Source: Gorsachius magnificus
Taxonomy: Eukaryota > Chordata > Aves > Pelecaniformes > Ardeidae
Assembly: GCA_034008185.1 (NCBI GenBank)
Contig: CM067084.1
Coordinates: 10,435,385-10,499,384 of the forward strand
Reading direction: 5' to 3'
DNA: 64,000 bases
Shown piece by piece: positions 26,625 to 39,232 of this stretch. A program made the translations under genes and the position numbers. Under the pieces are notes generated by a model, which was given only the letters and a program-made list of their open reading frames with translations, had not been told where the DNA came from and did no database searches. The stretch's first letter is position 1; each line of letters opens with the position of its first letter.

Positions 26625-26680
26625 TTAATGATACTTAAGTCACTGTTGAGATCATAACAATCACAATAAACAATAATTTT
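26625..26680. promoter_or_regulatory. Homotypic SOX-type site cluster
   Basis: Three ACAAT cores lie at 26656-26661, 26662-26667 and 26669-26674 in the same orientation. A TTAATTAAT homeodomain core lies just upstream near 26631. SOX HMG boxes recognise (A/T)ACAA(T/A). The spacing is unusually tight. Confidence 0.25.
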
Positions 26681-29479
26681 ACATTTTCTATTCTAAGCAT
26701 TTTCTACCATTTCCTTCTGTTTAATGGTGGCTGCCTGTGTATTTAAAACTGGTTTTTTCCATATTCAGCAATGGGAAACCTCAGGCAGACTCCTTCCCTA
26801 TATTGTGAAACCAAGCTAACAAAAATCCTCTTTCCTTTTCAGTCCTTAGGCAGGTATCTTTGTGTCAAAATCAGCCTGGCCATGCAGTGGAGCCAGGAAG
26901 ACTTGATCCTCAGTAAGTTACAATACCGCTGAGGCTGACACTGTGTTTTAACTGTGTATCTCGGAGTTGCTGCTGGGGCAAATGGGTCATAGTGATGGTT
27001 TTATGCTTTCTTTTTTTGGTTTATGGATTTGTTTTTGAGCAAAGCCACCCATAATGGAAGTCAAATTATGAGTCCAACAGAGAGCACCAAATAGCTCTGA
27101 GAGACCAGGTTTGAATAAGATTCTCATATAATCTAGATACAATAGTCCAGCTGGAACATATATTGCAAGGATCCTGCCTTTGAGGTTTGATTTTGTAGAT
27201 TGAAGCTAAGAAATATTCTGCGTATAATAAAGTTGGTGTACAATCAGTAGTGTAATATTTGTGTAAATTAGTTTTTGCTAGGTACATTTTCACATCTTCA
27301 ACTTCAGATATGATGTGATTTCTTTGCCCTAGCTTAAAAGTAATTATAAAACCCTGCACAAGTGATGGCAGGAGTAGTTTAAAATCAAAAAGACATTCTA
27401 TCTGTATCTGCGCAGCAGGGACTGAATAACAACATGGAAACTATAAAATCAGAACGACATTACATCTTTGCAGGTTATATGTTACTAACATCTCTGTGTG
27501 ACTAATTTGATGTGACTCAGGCACCTCATAAAAAGATTTGTCATTCTGTCAATGGCATTGCGGCTGCATTAAGTGACAGAGCTAGTAAGCTGTCTGTTAA
27601 TGGTTGGAAAGAACATGTTGCAATTGTGCGATTGAATTCTGGAAGTACTGACTAAACATTTTTTCCTATCTTTGGAGCTGGTTAAATGGAGTGATAAAAG
27701 TCTTTAATTTCAAAACTGCAGTTTCAGGAAGATTAAAAACATAGCGATACTCCATCAGTTATCAATTATAACCTAAGCTCTGGGGGGGATGACTTTGTGA
27801 CCTGAAACCTGCAAAACTGAAATGCAGAATAATTTTAGATACTACCTTCTTTAAATAAGGTGACGTGCAAAAGACAAGCAATTAGATGACAGCTACTTTA
27901 GTTGAGGCTAATTTCACATAACTTATTTTTAACCGATTTTCCACTGAAATAGTTCAAGGTAGAAATGATCTAGAAATGATCAAGTCAAAGCCTTGTTGCT
28001 TCTATGCATCTCTTTCAATTCAAATTAGAAACGATATAATAAACGTACTGTTTACCAAATTATTTCCATAATGTTTAACTGGAATAACTGAATTTTAACT
28101 TCTGTGGCTGTATGAGAAAACAGTTTTGCAATGTGGAGAGGGATAGGCTGGAGACATCTAACCTAAGATGCAGAAAGACACTGTGGCTTCATAATGCATG
28201 TGTTAAATACTTCTCTAGAACTATAATAATTGTACAATACAAAAAAAAATTATTCAAGTGAAAAATCCCATAATACTGAAAATAAAGGTATGATCAGGCA
28301 AAAATGAGAAAATGACTGAGCTCTCACAACTGATGTACCTGGCGTCTAAAAAAAGAAAAATCCCAGAGGAATTAGTTCTATAATTTCCTTGCATATTGTG
28401 AGTTAGATATTGGTCAGGTGGCCTAATCAAGGCCACTTCAGTGATTAAAATGAGGCTTACACATGAAGGGTTCATGATAACTTGTTGTTCAGGAGGTAAA
28501 TAACTGTCTTCAGGAACCATGGTCTGTTAGGCCTATGCCCTTATGTAAGCAGTAGGGAAATTCAGTAGGGAAAAGGAAAATGTGATGCAAACACAAGGTC
28601 TGGCTGGGAAGGGGAGCAAAGTGCCCCTGTGCCTTTGAGATCTGGGGGGCTACTTAGAGGATTAAAGAGTGATTTAAATCCCTGTGTTTGAGAAAAATGA
28701 AGGCTGGCAAGGAAGAATCATCCCCTTTATGTCCATGAATATCAGGAAGACCTATTTTTGGATATCGTTCTGAGCTCAATCAGGAGCCTGTTTTTTAAAG
28801 ATTCATTGGTCACCTTACAGTGATTTTGTCTGAGCTACTGTTTGCAAAATTCAGGTGCCTTGAAATAGATAGAAGAGAAAAATGGACAAAATCCTTATTG
28901 GTAAAAGCAACTTACTACCAACATAGCTTTACTTTCTTTAAGAGTAACTGAGAAGCTCATGAACTTGACAAGCCTATGCATTATTTTACATATAATATGC
29001 TCAAGTGCAAAACTACTTATCAACAGTGAAAAACATGGGGATCTTTTGTGCAATAAAGGAGAAGAACATTTCTTCTCTTGCTCAACTTCCATACATCTGT
29101 GGGGATTTTACCATGGATAGCCATGCTCATGGTGGGATGGGGTATTGAATGTAATACTATCCTGCTTTATTGTAATGAGAGCTAGGAAAGTCTCTGTATT
29201 GTTAAATGGAAGATTTTCATGGGGTTTGATGGTTAATATGGCTTTTTTTTTTTGTCATCACTTCTTTCTCTAGCAATGTTAAATATATTCCCTAATTTTA
29301 CAGTTTTTTATATCTATGAGTCGAGCTATTATTCAAGACTTCTGCTTGTGCTCACTTACTAATTGCAGTAGCCATAAAAAGCTCTTACTAACTGCAGATT
29401 ACCTATCATTGTACTCAGTTGTTTGAAATTACTGAAGCATTTCTCAATTTATGAGATCTGCAAGGATATAAACTCAAAT

Positions 29480-29990
29480 ACTTTAAAGAAGTTATCCGAT
29501 AGCATTCATTGTAACTTGCTCATCAGGTGGCATATTGCACCACCTGTTAGATTTATTCTACTTTTATAAATCCACATAAATAATTATCACATCTTTATAC
29601 CATGGCATGTACCATTTCATAGCTGCTCATTTCTCTTGGAAAACCTAATAGCATCAGGCTCCTTTAACATTCACACAATTCCAAGAGCGTAAGCGTTATA
29701 GATCTGGATTTATGATTTATAACTTCAGTTCTCTCATGCTCTGGCAGCAATGGCATTATGGTTCAATTAAAAGTCACCTATCAAAACAAAAACTGGCATG
29801 TTACATATGACAAAAGCTTGCCCAACAACACAAGCTGCATGGCAAAATGATGAATTGCTGCTCTGTGAGGAGCAGAGTTACAGCCTTGAGTTCACCGTCC
29901 GCAGCTTAATTAGGCGGGCAGAGATCCAGCGGTGAACCAGGATGCAGATTCTGCTGAAGGCAACTTATCTCAGGTCACTGGTACTTGTTA
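29480..29990. promoter_or_regulatory. Candidate conserved non-coding (enhancer-like) block
   Basis: A 500-bp stretch free of simple repeats, with non-random short motifs. It has opposed E-boxes CAGGTGG (29524-29530) and CCACCTG (29540-29546), the arrangement bound by two-handed ZEB-type zinc-finger repressors. It also has several ATTA/TAATT homeodomain cores (for example CAGCTTAATTAGGCGG near 29905) and a CpG-containing 3' part. The texture resembles vertebrate conserved non-coding elements near developmental genes. Conservation itself cannot be seen in one sequence. Confidence 0.3.
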
Positions 29991-31465
29991 CGATTTGGGT
30001 GAGGGTTTTTTTGTTTGTTTCCCCTTTCCTAGGCAAAGGATTAATTCAAAAAATTTGGAAGGGTTTATTACAACGCACAGGAGGGAAATAGATTAAGCAG
30101 GATTGGGAGAACTTTTCTTTACTGCCTTAATGACTACATAAGAAAGATGAAAGCTTCCCTGCTGTAAGACTTTGCATTAGGGGCAATAAAGTGCTTGAAT
30201 CTGTAAGAAACATGAAAACCAGTAAGTCAACAGATACATCATACAGACACATGGAAACTGGACCACTGAATTGCTATACGATTAATTGTAATAACAAGGG
30301 CATGATATGTCATACGGTGGGGTTAGCACGGGCTTGAAACTGCTGCTAACGAGTGTTTTAAGTGATTTCTAGTTTGAATGTACTTGGGTATAAAACAGCC
30401 TTTGGGCTTCTAGCTTTAAGATATTTCAAAGTTCTTTCCAGAGCAATGGCTGAAGGAGACAAGAGTCTAGGTCTTAATAACACGTAACTCTGTGTTTCAT
30501 CTCATCTAAAGGCCCTTTGCCTTTAATGCTGCTGTAATGTGTAGTGCAATGCAGAGAAAGAAAAAATACCACTGAAAGGTGTGAAAGCTGCAGTGTGTTT
30601 TAAAGTAAGACTTGCAAAGGAATGCATTGTAGCATGTTTGCTGAGTAAAACTGGAAAGCAGCTTTTGAACGTTTGTAGACCACTGAGGATCTGAAAGCAT
30701 TCTGACACGGGAAAGAGTGCAAGCCTCGCACTCAGTACGGGTGTGCAAATGCTCAGCTCCTTTTAATAGGAACTGCGCGGCTGACACCTTCTTTGAGTAG
30801 CACAGCTTAAAAATCTGCATCAGACCAAATCGATGCATTTATATTGTTTTACAACAGAATTAAATGTAGTCCTAAGATTTCATGAGTTTGAAATTGAACA
30901 GACTTCTTTCTTCTAGTTACCTCTACTTAGAGAAGCTGCAGGGTTATATTCTTCTCTGGGACATCATAGCCTGCCATTTGGTATCTGTTCTAGGTGCTTC
31001 TGTAGTGTTTTTCATCAATTTTTATCAGTTATTGCTAGTTTACCTTTGTTTCTGATTTATATTTGCTTTTTGATAGTGGCTCATGTGGAAAGTTCCTCCG
31101 TGCTTGGCATCTCAGTTGGTAGGGGACAGTCAGCACCTCAGGAAACAAGTCCCATGCTGGGGAAGGCTCTTTAGTGGCTTGGAATCTTCTTTGGAAATAC
31201 AGAGACACTTCTCCCTGCCAATCCCTCTTCTGACTGCCTCGGTTTGGTGCTGTTCATCTTAAGATTCTTCCAGTGCCTTATTTTTTGGTGACAAAGGGGT
31301 TGGGGGGAGGGCACTGAAATGACAGACGATGAGTAGAAGACAGACAGTGGATGGGAGCCTGGCCTGGCCACAGTACTGCTGGCTGCTTGATGTAGCACAC
31401 TGCAGTGATTTGATTTGATGGCAATCCCCATTAAATAGTTAGAAGGTTTTCTCGCTTGTCGTTTT

Positions 31466-31850
31466 GAGTAGAGCTGGCCAGAATTTTTCTGATGGAGTAT
31501 TTCTCAGTTAGAAAATGCTGATTCGTTTAAAGAGAAATGTTTTATTGAAACGTGACAATGTGAAGAGAATTTTATTAAAAAATGAGAATGCTCCATTTCC
31601 ACTTTTCAGAAAGCAGTAGCATTTTTCCATCGCAAAAAACCCCCGCCTTTTTGCAATTTTTTTTAAACTTATACGGTATGACTACAATTCAATTGTTTGA
31701 AAATATAAAAACTGAAGCTGCTATGAAATATTTTGTTTTCCAAAATGAGATATTTTGAACAATCCAAATATTTTGAGCATTTTATTTCATTTAAAAAATA
31801 CCTGCTTTTTCCATTTTAAAATATTTTTGGTAGAATTGTATTAAAATTTA
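31466..31850. repeat. Decayed interspersed repeat with AAATATTTTG / GAATTTTTC texture
   Basis: The segment begins GTAGAGCTGGCCAGAATTTTTC and continues with GAAAATGCTGATTCGTTTAAA, GTTTTATTGAAACGTGACAATGTG and three spaced copies of an (A)GATATTTTG-like phrase near 31727, 31747 and 31767. Inference: this phrase order recalls a degenerate, very old amniote repeat (probably a non-autonomous DNA element starting TAGAGCTGGTC) abundant in turtle and crocodilian genomes. The matching terminal inverted repeat (CCAGCTCTA) was not found downstream, so the copy is truncated or eroded. Simple AT-rich low complexity is the alternative for the right half. Confidence 0.45.
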
Positions 31851-31859
31851 ACTCTCATA

Positions 31860-34800
31860 ATTACTCTTAGAACAGAAAATAAGTTCACCATTCTTTTACT
31901 GAGCTTTGTAATTGATCCCTGAAAATACTATTACCTTTTGTTATTTATTACATTTCATGTTTCTCAGTGTGTCCAACAAAATAATTTAGTTCAAGGGATG
32001 CTTTCACGACTCATTTTGTATTTTTCCCCTGTGATGGTGATCTGCAAAATGTTTTGTGGGTTTTTTTGTAATATCCAGGAGTCAGCTTCTTAACTGAAAT
32101 GAGGTCATCGTAGTTTCACACCAGAAGTTACTCTAAGGTTTATTTCTTTTCCATGAGTAGGGGCTTTTCTCATGGGAGTTCTCCTGTTGAAACTCTAGTG
32201 TGTCTCACCCCAGGTCCTGTTGTTCTTGGTGAGATGCTTTTAGAGGTGAGAATCTCTGTTAGACTTAGTGTGGCTGCATGTTAAAAGTATTTTCTCCACA
32301 AATAGCAAAATTAGGGGCATATCTAGTGAAAACAGAAGGGAATGTTCAGCTTATTGAGCACACACTATGGGCTCAACTACAAAGCTATAGCAGAAGTCAT
32401 TGCAAAGTCAGTGTTTGCTGGTTATTACTGCCTACCAGAAAGCAGCAGTAGCTGACCTTATGGTGAACAATGGATATAAACTGAAGCATGGTTTTTCCAT
32501 GGTGTAAAGATCTGGAAGGACAACATGAGTTATTTTTTTCTTTCTTGCATGGGAAAAAAAGTTACAACCTAAGGTACAGATACTTCTCACTTCCCTCCCT
32601 TGCACTAGCATATTGCTGCAAGAACATTAGAGAGATGGGTTCCATGAGCCATGATATCAAATGCCAGGCGTGCTGTGGAGGAATTGGATGCATCATTTGC
32701 TTACTTCTGGCACCTATTTGGATGCCTGGAGAGGAGCTGTGCCGTTCCCAGTTTTCTCGGGGGAACGTAGATTGTGTTACTCTCTGAGCAGTACAATGTA
32801 GCCCTGACTTTAACACTGTGAAAATTCTTACTAAAATATCATAAATCATTAAGAGAGTCTGATAATTAGAGATTACAGATACAGCCATTTCTCTTAATCT
32901 AACAAATTTAAAAGGGAGTTCTGTTTTTTTCTGTACATATAATTTTTGCCATTTCTTCTAACTTTGAGTGAAGTATAGCTGAAAACAAGAAACATCCTTA
33001 ATAAACACAATTGTTCAAGAAGGATTGGTGGACTTTTCAACATTTTCAATCATCTGTTATGTAAAATTTTTTTTGACTGACAATATTTCAAGACAACGGC
33101 ATATCTAGCCTTTTCCTCAACAATGTCTACTCCATATAATCTACTGTCCTACTTCCCAGGGTTTTCATTTATTGAATACACTAATAGCAAGAATAGAACA
33201 GATACATTTAGCTTAAGTTTTCTTTTAAAATATGATAGTTCTTAGGTTCTTTTCTTTCCCCTCCCCTTAGAGTGTCCTACCTTTTCCCAGTTTTTTTGAA
33301 CAACTGCACTCTATCATGTCATTGCTATTTGTTCATCCCTAAAATAATGGCTTGACGGACTCTTTATTGGCCAAGTACTAAAAGGAAATACTGTAAGTTG
33401 ATCTTTAAAATCAGGGAGATGCTTAAAATACCATTATTATTTCTTCTTACATCTAAGTTGAAAGCATCACTAGGCTAATGTAGCCATATTGAAGTAATGC
33501 TGAAGGCTGGAAACGTTCAATGAGAATGTACAAAATACTTTTTGTAAGTTTACACTATGATAATATGGTCTACGGTTATGTTTATAAGCATTTGGAAGAG
33601 CTGTTTCTAATTCCGAGCTTCTAAATTCTCAGTGGCATTTTAATTTCTATTAAGAATTATGTGACTGTTTCATTTACTTTTTTAATCTTAATATTGTTCT
33701 GGAATATTTATAAAATGTGATTTTGTGTTTGCTCTTGTTTGAGATGGCTTGGATCATGCAACCTGCTCATGTAAGACAGAATTTTCTTTGAATTTGAATA
33801 TCATACATGAGAGAGTGCAGTTTTTCTGTGTGAATTTGAACCAAAGAAAGTGTATTTGCCTATATCAAAGGACTAAATTGATTGCAAAGATAATCTCTTC
33901 TAAAGTGGCAGTTATGATCTTTTCCTTTTATCAATTTCAAACATATTTTTGCCACTATCTTTTGTTGTATGGTTAGAATCCTTGCAACAAAACTAAATTA
34001 GGAAATTAATTAGGCCATTCCCCTTCAGTTTGATCTGCAGTGGGTCAAATTTATAATGAATAGTGTTTTGCGAGGAAGTGGTGGTTTAAAGTCTGTAGAA
34101 AAGCAACTTAGCTAATGCTGCTCAATTCAAGATGTGGGTGTTATATGATACAATTTTTAATTGCTTTATTTAATGAGCTAATACAAAGAGACCCTGGAAG
34201 GTAATAAATGAAATGTGTTTATTTAAATATGTTTGTTTATATATATTCTGCTTTGCTTAAATATGAATTAACAACATCCTGGGTCATATTATGGGTTTTG
34301 TTCTTTTTGATGAAGTAAAAGAAATTAGTTCTTTAAGCTGAATGTAGAGTTTAAGTACAAGTCAAATACTCATGGATAAAGGTAAATCCTTTGTATAAGA
34401 AATACTTAGAAATGCTGACTTCCATATAACTTCTACAGGGATATTATGAAGGGATAATAAAGTTTATGAAATAAAATTGATTAACAATAAAAATACACAA
34501 ATTTATTTTAAATATCAGGAAATATTTTTTAAGACAACGAACAAAGCATCTAGATTGCTATATCAAGAAAAAAAGTGCGTCAAGATATTTCTCATTTATT
34601 TGGCAGTCAGTTTCATATCATGTCAGCTAGAAACATCAAATACATGCAATACTTAAGGTCTTTAGCATGGCTATGCAATCCTTTCTTTAATGGGAACTTA
34701 CAGAGTAAACTTAATATTCCTCTTGGGATAAATTAGTGTAAATCTGCACAGCCCTGCCCTGTTAGGCAGGCCCTCTGTATTGTTGTCTTCTTTGGCTGGA

Positions 34801-37800
34801 GATACTCCTGGAAAGTAGTAAACCATGGGATCAGTCACAGGGAAGCAGAAGATACCAATCTATCAGGAATACAGGCATATCTGGGCAAGATTTTCTTGTT
34901 AGCCCTGCTCTGGACATCTTTCTACCAATAGAACAAATTTCTTTGGGTAGTTTGTGCTGTATTTGTGCCTGTTAGTCGATCACGTATCGAGGGTGAGGGA
35001 AGAACCTTTGCAACTGATACAGAAAGGTTAGACATGGTGTTACCTGCATAGCTTTACCAAATTCTGCAAGGACCTAAGCATAGAAAGAGCTTAAATTGTG
35101 CGTGTTAACTGAGCACAAATGACCCAGGTCCACAAACATTTGGACAATTATTGATTTCCTTGTTTATATTTTATATAACTTTATTGTAAAGCACAAAGAA
35201 AACACTTTGGTTACGCTGGAGGATAGGGACTGAGGTGGGGGAGAGGTTGAGTGTGGGGTGCCTTCCCCACAATTCACATACAGCACTCCTCACGCTAGGC
35301 TCTGGGTAAAAAACATGCAAGAACGCCCTCTTCTTGCTTAAAAAGAATAATAAAAAAATGCTGTCTATTATCCTTTTCTTAAGACTTTAATTGCAGAGCT
35401 ATTAATGTTTCAATACTGTTAAAATTCAAGTACCTGTGGTATACATGCTATGGTGTAAATGCGGTGCTGTAGTCATTATTACAGTGGTTTGATAGGCATT
35501 GTTTTATCATTTACTAGTGGTATTTTCTCAGGTTTTTTGCTTAATGCTCTATGATGCTTTGATACTTCTCCTACACAGAATTTCCATTGGAAAACAAAAT
35601 CTTTAGAGTCTATGCAGCCTAATTTGCAAAGGCCAAAATATTACTGCCATAGCACATCCGAGTGATTAGTTGGGTATTTTAGTAGTAGATAGAATTTGTC
35701 ATACAGCATGACAGAAAGAATTGGACAGCTGAATTATACGAACCTGGTGTGATTTAATCACTGTTCAGTTGCAAGAAAATTGTTGGTTTTAGCAGATTAC
35801 TCTGCTCACCAACAGATCTGAATTTGTCTGTAAGCTGGTACGGATGGTCTTGTTTTGGAAATCCAGCTAACAGTAAACAGCTGTTCAGGCCCCACTGCAA
35901 TTTCCCAACAAAACACGCAGGACTTTATTGTTCTTTCAAGACTTCTCAGCTGGATGAGTTTATGCCATAAATTAATAACTGCAGGCATCCATGCTTGTAC
36001 CACAGTCACTGTGAATAGTTGATAGTGATTACAATTTTTGATGATTTAGTATCTGGGCAGGCAAATACGCAGAATGTCGTTAAGTTTTTAGGCACAGATT
36101 TATTTAAAGACTGAAATTTATCTGGATCTTCAAAATGATAAATTCAGTACAAAAGTATTTCAGTAAAAGCATCGTTTGTCCTTCTCTGTATTGAGTGTAC
36201 TATCGTATTCTAAAAGCACAGTCATTCCTGTAGCAGAAAGCATTTCAAGTAAACACTGTGAAAATATCATCATCTTGTACCAGGATCCCTTGTACACCAG
36301 CTCCAGTGTTCAATTAGGTATTTCAGGGTTTGAGGTCCAAGTAGTTTGTGTTGCTTTCTAGCTGACTTTTCACAAAACATATGCCATTTGATGTGCATTC
36401 CTTTTACTTCTCTTATCTGCAAAAACACATATTTAGATACAAGTGCCCTGCAGTTATTCTCCTAGGAAGAAGGATTGCTTCCACTCAGTAATGCAATAGT
36501 CACCAACTCTTTGGAGCCCACCAAAACTGCTGTTATTAATCTTATGGGGTTTTAGTTGCAGCGTAAACATAAACTTGACCTGCTGAGCGGAGTTGACTGT
36601 TCAGTATTACCCAGTAACAGCAAGGTTAGTTTGGGGAACTAAAGTATTGCTTAACAGTGTTAGGACTCACCTAAGCTGCATCTTCCACAATTTTCTTACG
36701 TGTAGTGTGTGCCAGGTTCCAGTGCAGTGGCTGGTTTTATCTATAGGAATGGTATCCCTTTTTTGGTTTTGTTTGTTGTTTTTTTTTTTAATTTATCTAT
36801 GTACCTTGCACATAAATGTCTCTGAAGATGAATGGGCGTGGTTTTCTGATGGTATGCAAAAAATATTAGGCAAACTTATTTAGTCAGCTTCCTCCTATCT
36901 GAGCTAAATCCAGTTTGTCCCATAGGTTTCCTGAGATGGAGTGAATTTTCATTTTCCACTCTCAGCTTTTTATTCACAAACTTGGCCATGATTCTACTAG
37001 CAGTAGTCTAAGATATTATTGAAAGCACCGCATCACAAAAAATATGCTGGTTAAAGCCCAAAGGTTACTCGTACACTTATGCTTCAGTACTTTTTCTGAT
37101 GAAAAAAGCTAATGAAACATTAAGTTTACAATAGATAAAGTTTCCTCGTTAGGCAAATGATAATATAGTTTTGGAGGGAAGAAATTGCTGTTCTCTGTCA
37201 GCATTACTACTTGAAAAATGTTGTGGTGATCAGTGTTTCCCATCTCTACCAACCATCATGGTTCTGAGAAATTGAATATTCTGCAGATAAGATGTTTCCC
37301 TATAATGTTTGCTTGTTTTGCAGCTGTGGTACAGAAGGAAGCTTGAAAAAATGTCTTCCTTTTGCAATTTGCTTGCATTTTTTTTGTTTGTGTTTGTTTA
37401 ATAATGCTAAATTTACAGTTCATTTTTTTTCTAAATGCTACTACTTTCCAAAGAGAAAAAACTAATGGTGGGAATGTGTTTTCAGTTCTGTTTTCTCAGA
37501 GAGGCAGAAAAAGAAAATGGCATGTTTTGGTAACCAAAATGGTGTCTGCTTTGATGAAGCAACAGAGACTATTTATGAAAAATGATTAAAAGATATTTTG
37601 AAAGCAAACAAATGAAGGCTGAAAAAAAATGTTCTTGTCAGGTAGTTTGAGCTCAGTTTGTTAAAATACTTTCTAGCACAAGGAAAGTGCAGAGAAACTG
37701 AGTTAATGTTCTAATTTAAGCCTTGTCACTTATCTGGGAAAAAGCGTCTTTTACTTGAAAGATGATTTCATGACCAGAAGCTACATCCAGGTTAAAAGCT

Positions 37801-38150
37801 GTCTAGATTAGAAGAACAGACACTTTGCTTCTGTTTACAGGCTTGGCGCTCAGCTTGAGCAATGGATGAGAGATCAATGTTAATAAGCAATTTTTTTGAC
37901 AGGAAGCTGTAGAGCAAGTTATGAGTGCAAGTCAAGATCTGGTTTATACAAAACTCAGTGAATTCTTGTGAATTGTTCTAATAATGTATTTAGGAATCAG
38001 TAGGTAACTCTAGAATAAACTAACAGAGCACATTGCCAACAGCTAAAAGGTAAAAAAATATTAGGTTTTACTGCCTTTGGCAAAAGACTTTGTCATGGTG
38101 CTTCAAGTTTGAATGTACTTCTATAACAGCTGTCATTAGTGTGTGGATGT
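31860..38150. other. Non-genic AT-rich DNA
   Basis: No gene, RNA or clear repeat seen. Open frames are all under 110 codons and overlap on opposite strands. AT content is especially high at about 34140-34510. Confidence 0.55.
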
Positions 38151-38705
38151 ATCATACAATCATGGAGTGGTTTGAGTGGGAAGGGATCTTTAAAGATCAT
38201 CTAGTCCAACCCCCTGCCATGGGCAGGGACAGCTTTCAGCGGATCAAACTGCTCAAAGCCCCATCTAACCTGACCTTGAACACTTGCAATGATAGGGCAA
38301 CCACAACTTCTCTGAGCATCTTGTTCTACCTGTATCTCACTATGCCCATCATAAAAAAATGTCTGTCATATCCAATCTAAGTCTACCCTCTTTCAGTTTA
38401 AAACAGTTGCTCCTTGTCCTGTCACTACAGGCCTTGGTAGAAAGCCTCTATCTGTCTTATAACCCCTTTATATATTGAAAGGCTGCTATAAGGTCTCCCT
38501 GGAGCCCTTTCTTCTCCAGGCTGAACAACCCCAACTCTCTCTGCCTTTCTTCACAGGAGAAGTGCTCCAGCACTCTGACCATTTTCGTGACCTCTTCTGG
38601 ACCTGCTCTAATAAGTCTGTGTCTGTCTTGTCCTGTGGGACTCAGAGATGGACACGGTACTCCAGGTGGGGTCTCATGAGAGCAGAGTAGAGGTGGAGAA
38701 TCGCA
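38151..38705 (-). mobile_element. CR1 LINE, 5'-truncated 3' end (avian type)
   Basis: A non-LTR retrotransposon fragment of about 550 bp, read on the minus strand. Seen: on the plus strand, AAAGATCATCTAGTCCAAC at 38192-38210, CTCCAGGCTGAACAACCCCA at 38514-38533 and TACTCCAGGTGGGGTCTCA at 38658-38676, in the order and spacing of the reverse complement of an avian CR1 3' end. The left edge (ATCATACAATCATGGAGTGG) corresponds to the degenerate short-repeat 3' tail that CR1 has instead of poly(A). Similarity stops just after GGAGAATC near 38702, as expected for the usual 5' truncation. Known: CR1 copies are mostly dead 3' fragments. There are scattered substitutions and no intact ORF, so it is an old, immobile copy. 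The subfamily cannot be assigned by eye. Confidence 0.95.
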
Positions 38706-39205
38706 GAGAAGTTCTAGGACCAGGACTGAGATATGATGTTGATTGGAGCTTTCTATATGTCACCCGTGAATAGACAGAAAAAGAGATTAGGTAGGATTGG
38801 GGATTTTCTGCAATAATGAAGAAATCTGGCAGTCTTGCCACAGCTGTTTCTCTCAAATGTTCCTCAGAAACTTTAGAGAGACAATACCTTTAAAAGTGAT
38901 GGTACCAGATAACTCATTCTCCTAATCACCCACTTTTCCTCGTCCTTTCAATATTAGAGACTTGATTAAAAAAAAAAAAGAAATGGAAATATTAAAGAAT
39001 TTTATAATGAATATAAAGTATATATGCTAATGAAGAGCTGTAACAGTGCAAGACTCAAAATGGAAATAACGGGTTTGGAAAAATTGTTTAAAAAAGCAAT
39101 TTAGACTGCGGCTACTTGGGCTGTGTCTCCACAGTTGAAGAGAGCAGAGAAGTCAGCAAAAGCGCTAAAACGGAGTGTGTGGAGAAGTGCATTTTTTGAA
39201 ATAAA

Positions 39206-39232
39206 TTTACTTTGTGGATATCACAAAGTAAA
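39206..39232 (+). repeat. Perfect 11-bp inverted repeat (hairpin)
   Basis: TTTACTTTGTG (39206-39216), loop GATAT, CACAAAGTAAA (39222-39232). The right half, TATCACAAAGTAAA, also occurs at about 21148-21161, where the left arm is absent. Confidence 0.85.

Larger units (their letters stand above)
21660..31460. other. Non-genic AT-rich DNA
   Basis: No gene supported. Apart from the listed tract, minisatellite and candidate regulatory blocks, the 23560-24240 stretch has a faint resemblance to ancient CR1/L2-like 3' sequence (GACAGGTCTCTACCCTCAGGC near 23618), too weak to call. Confidence 0.55.
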
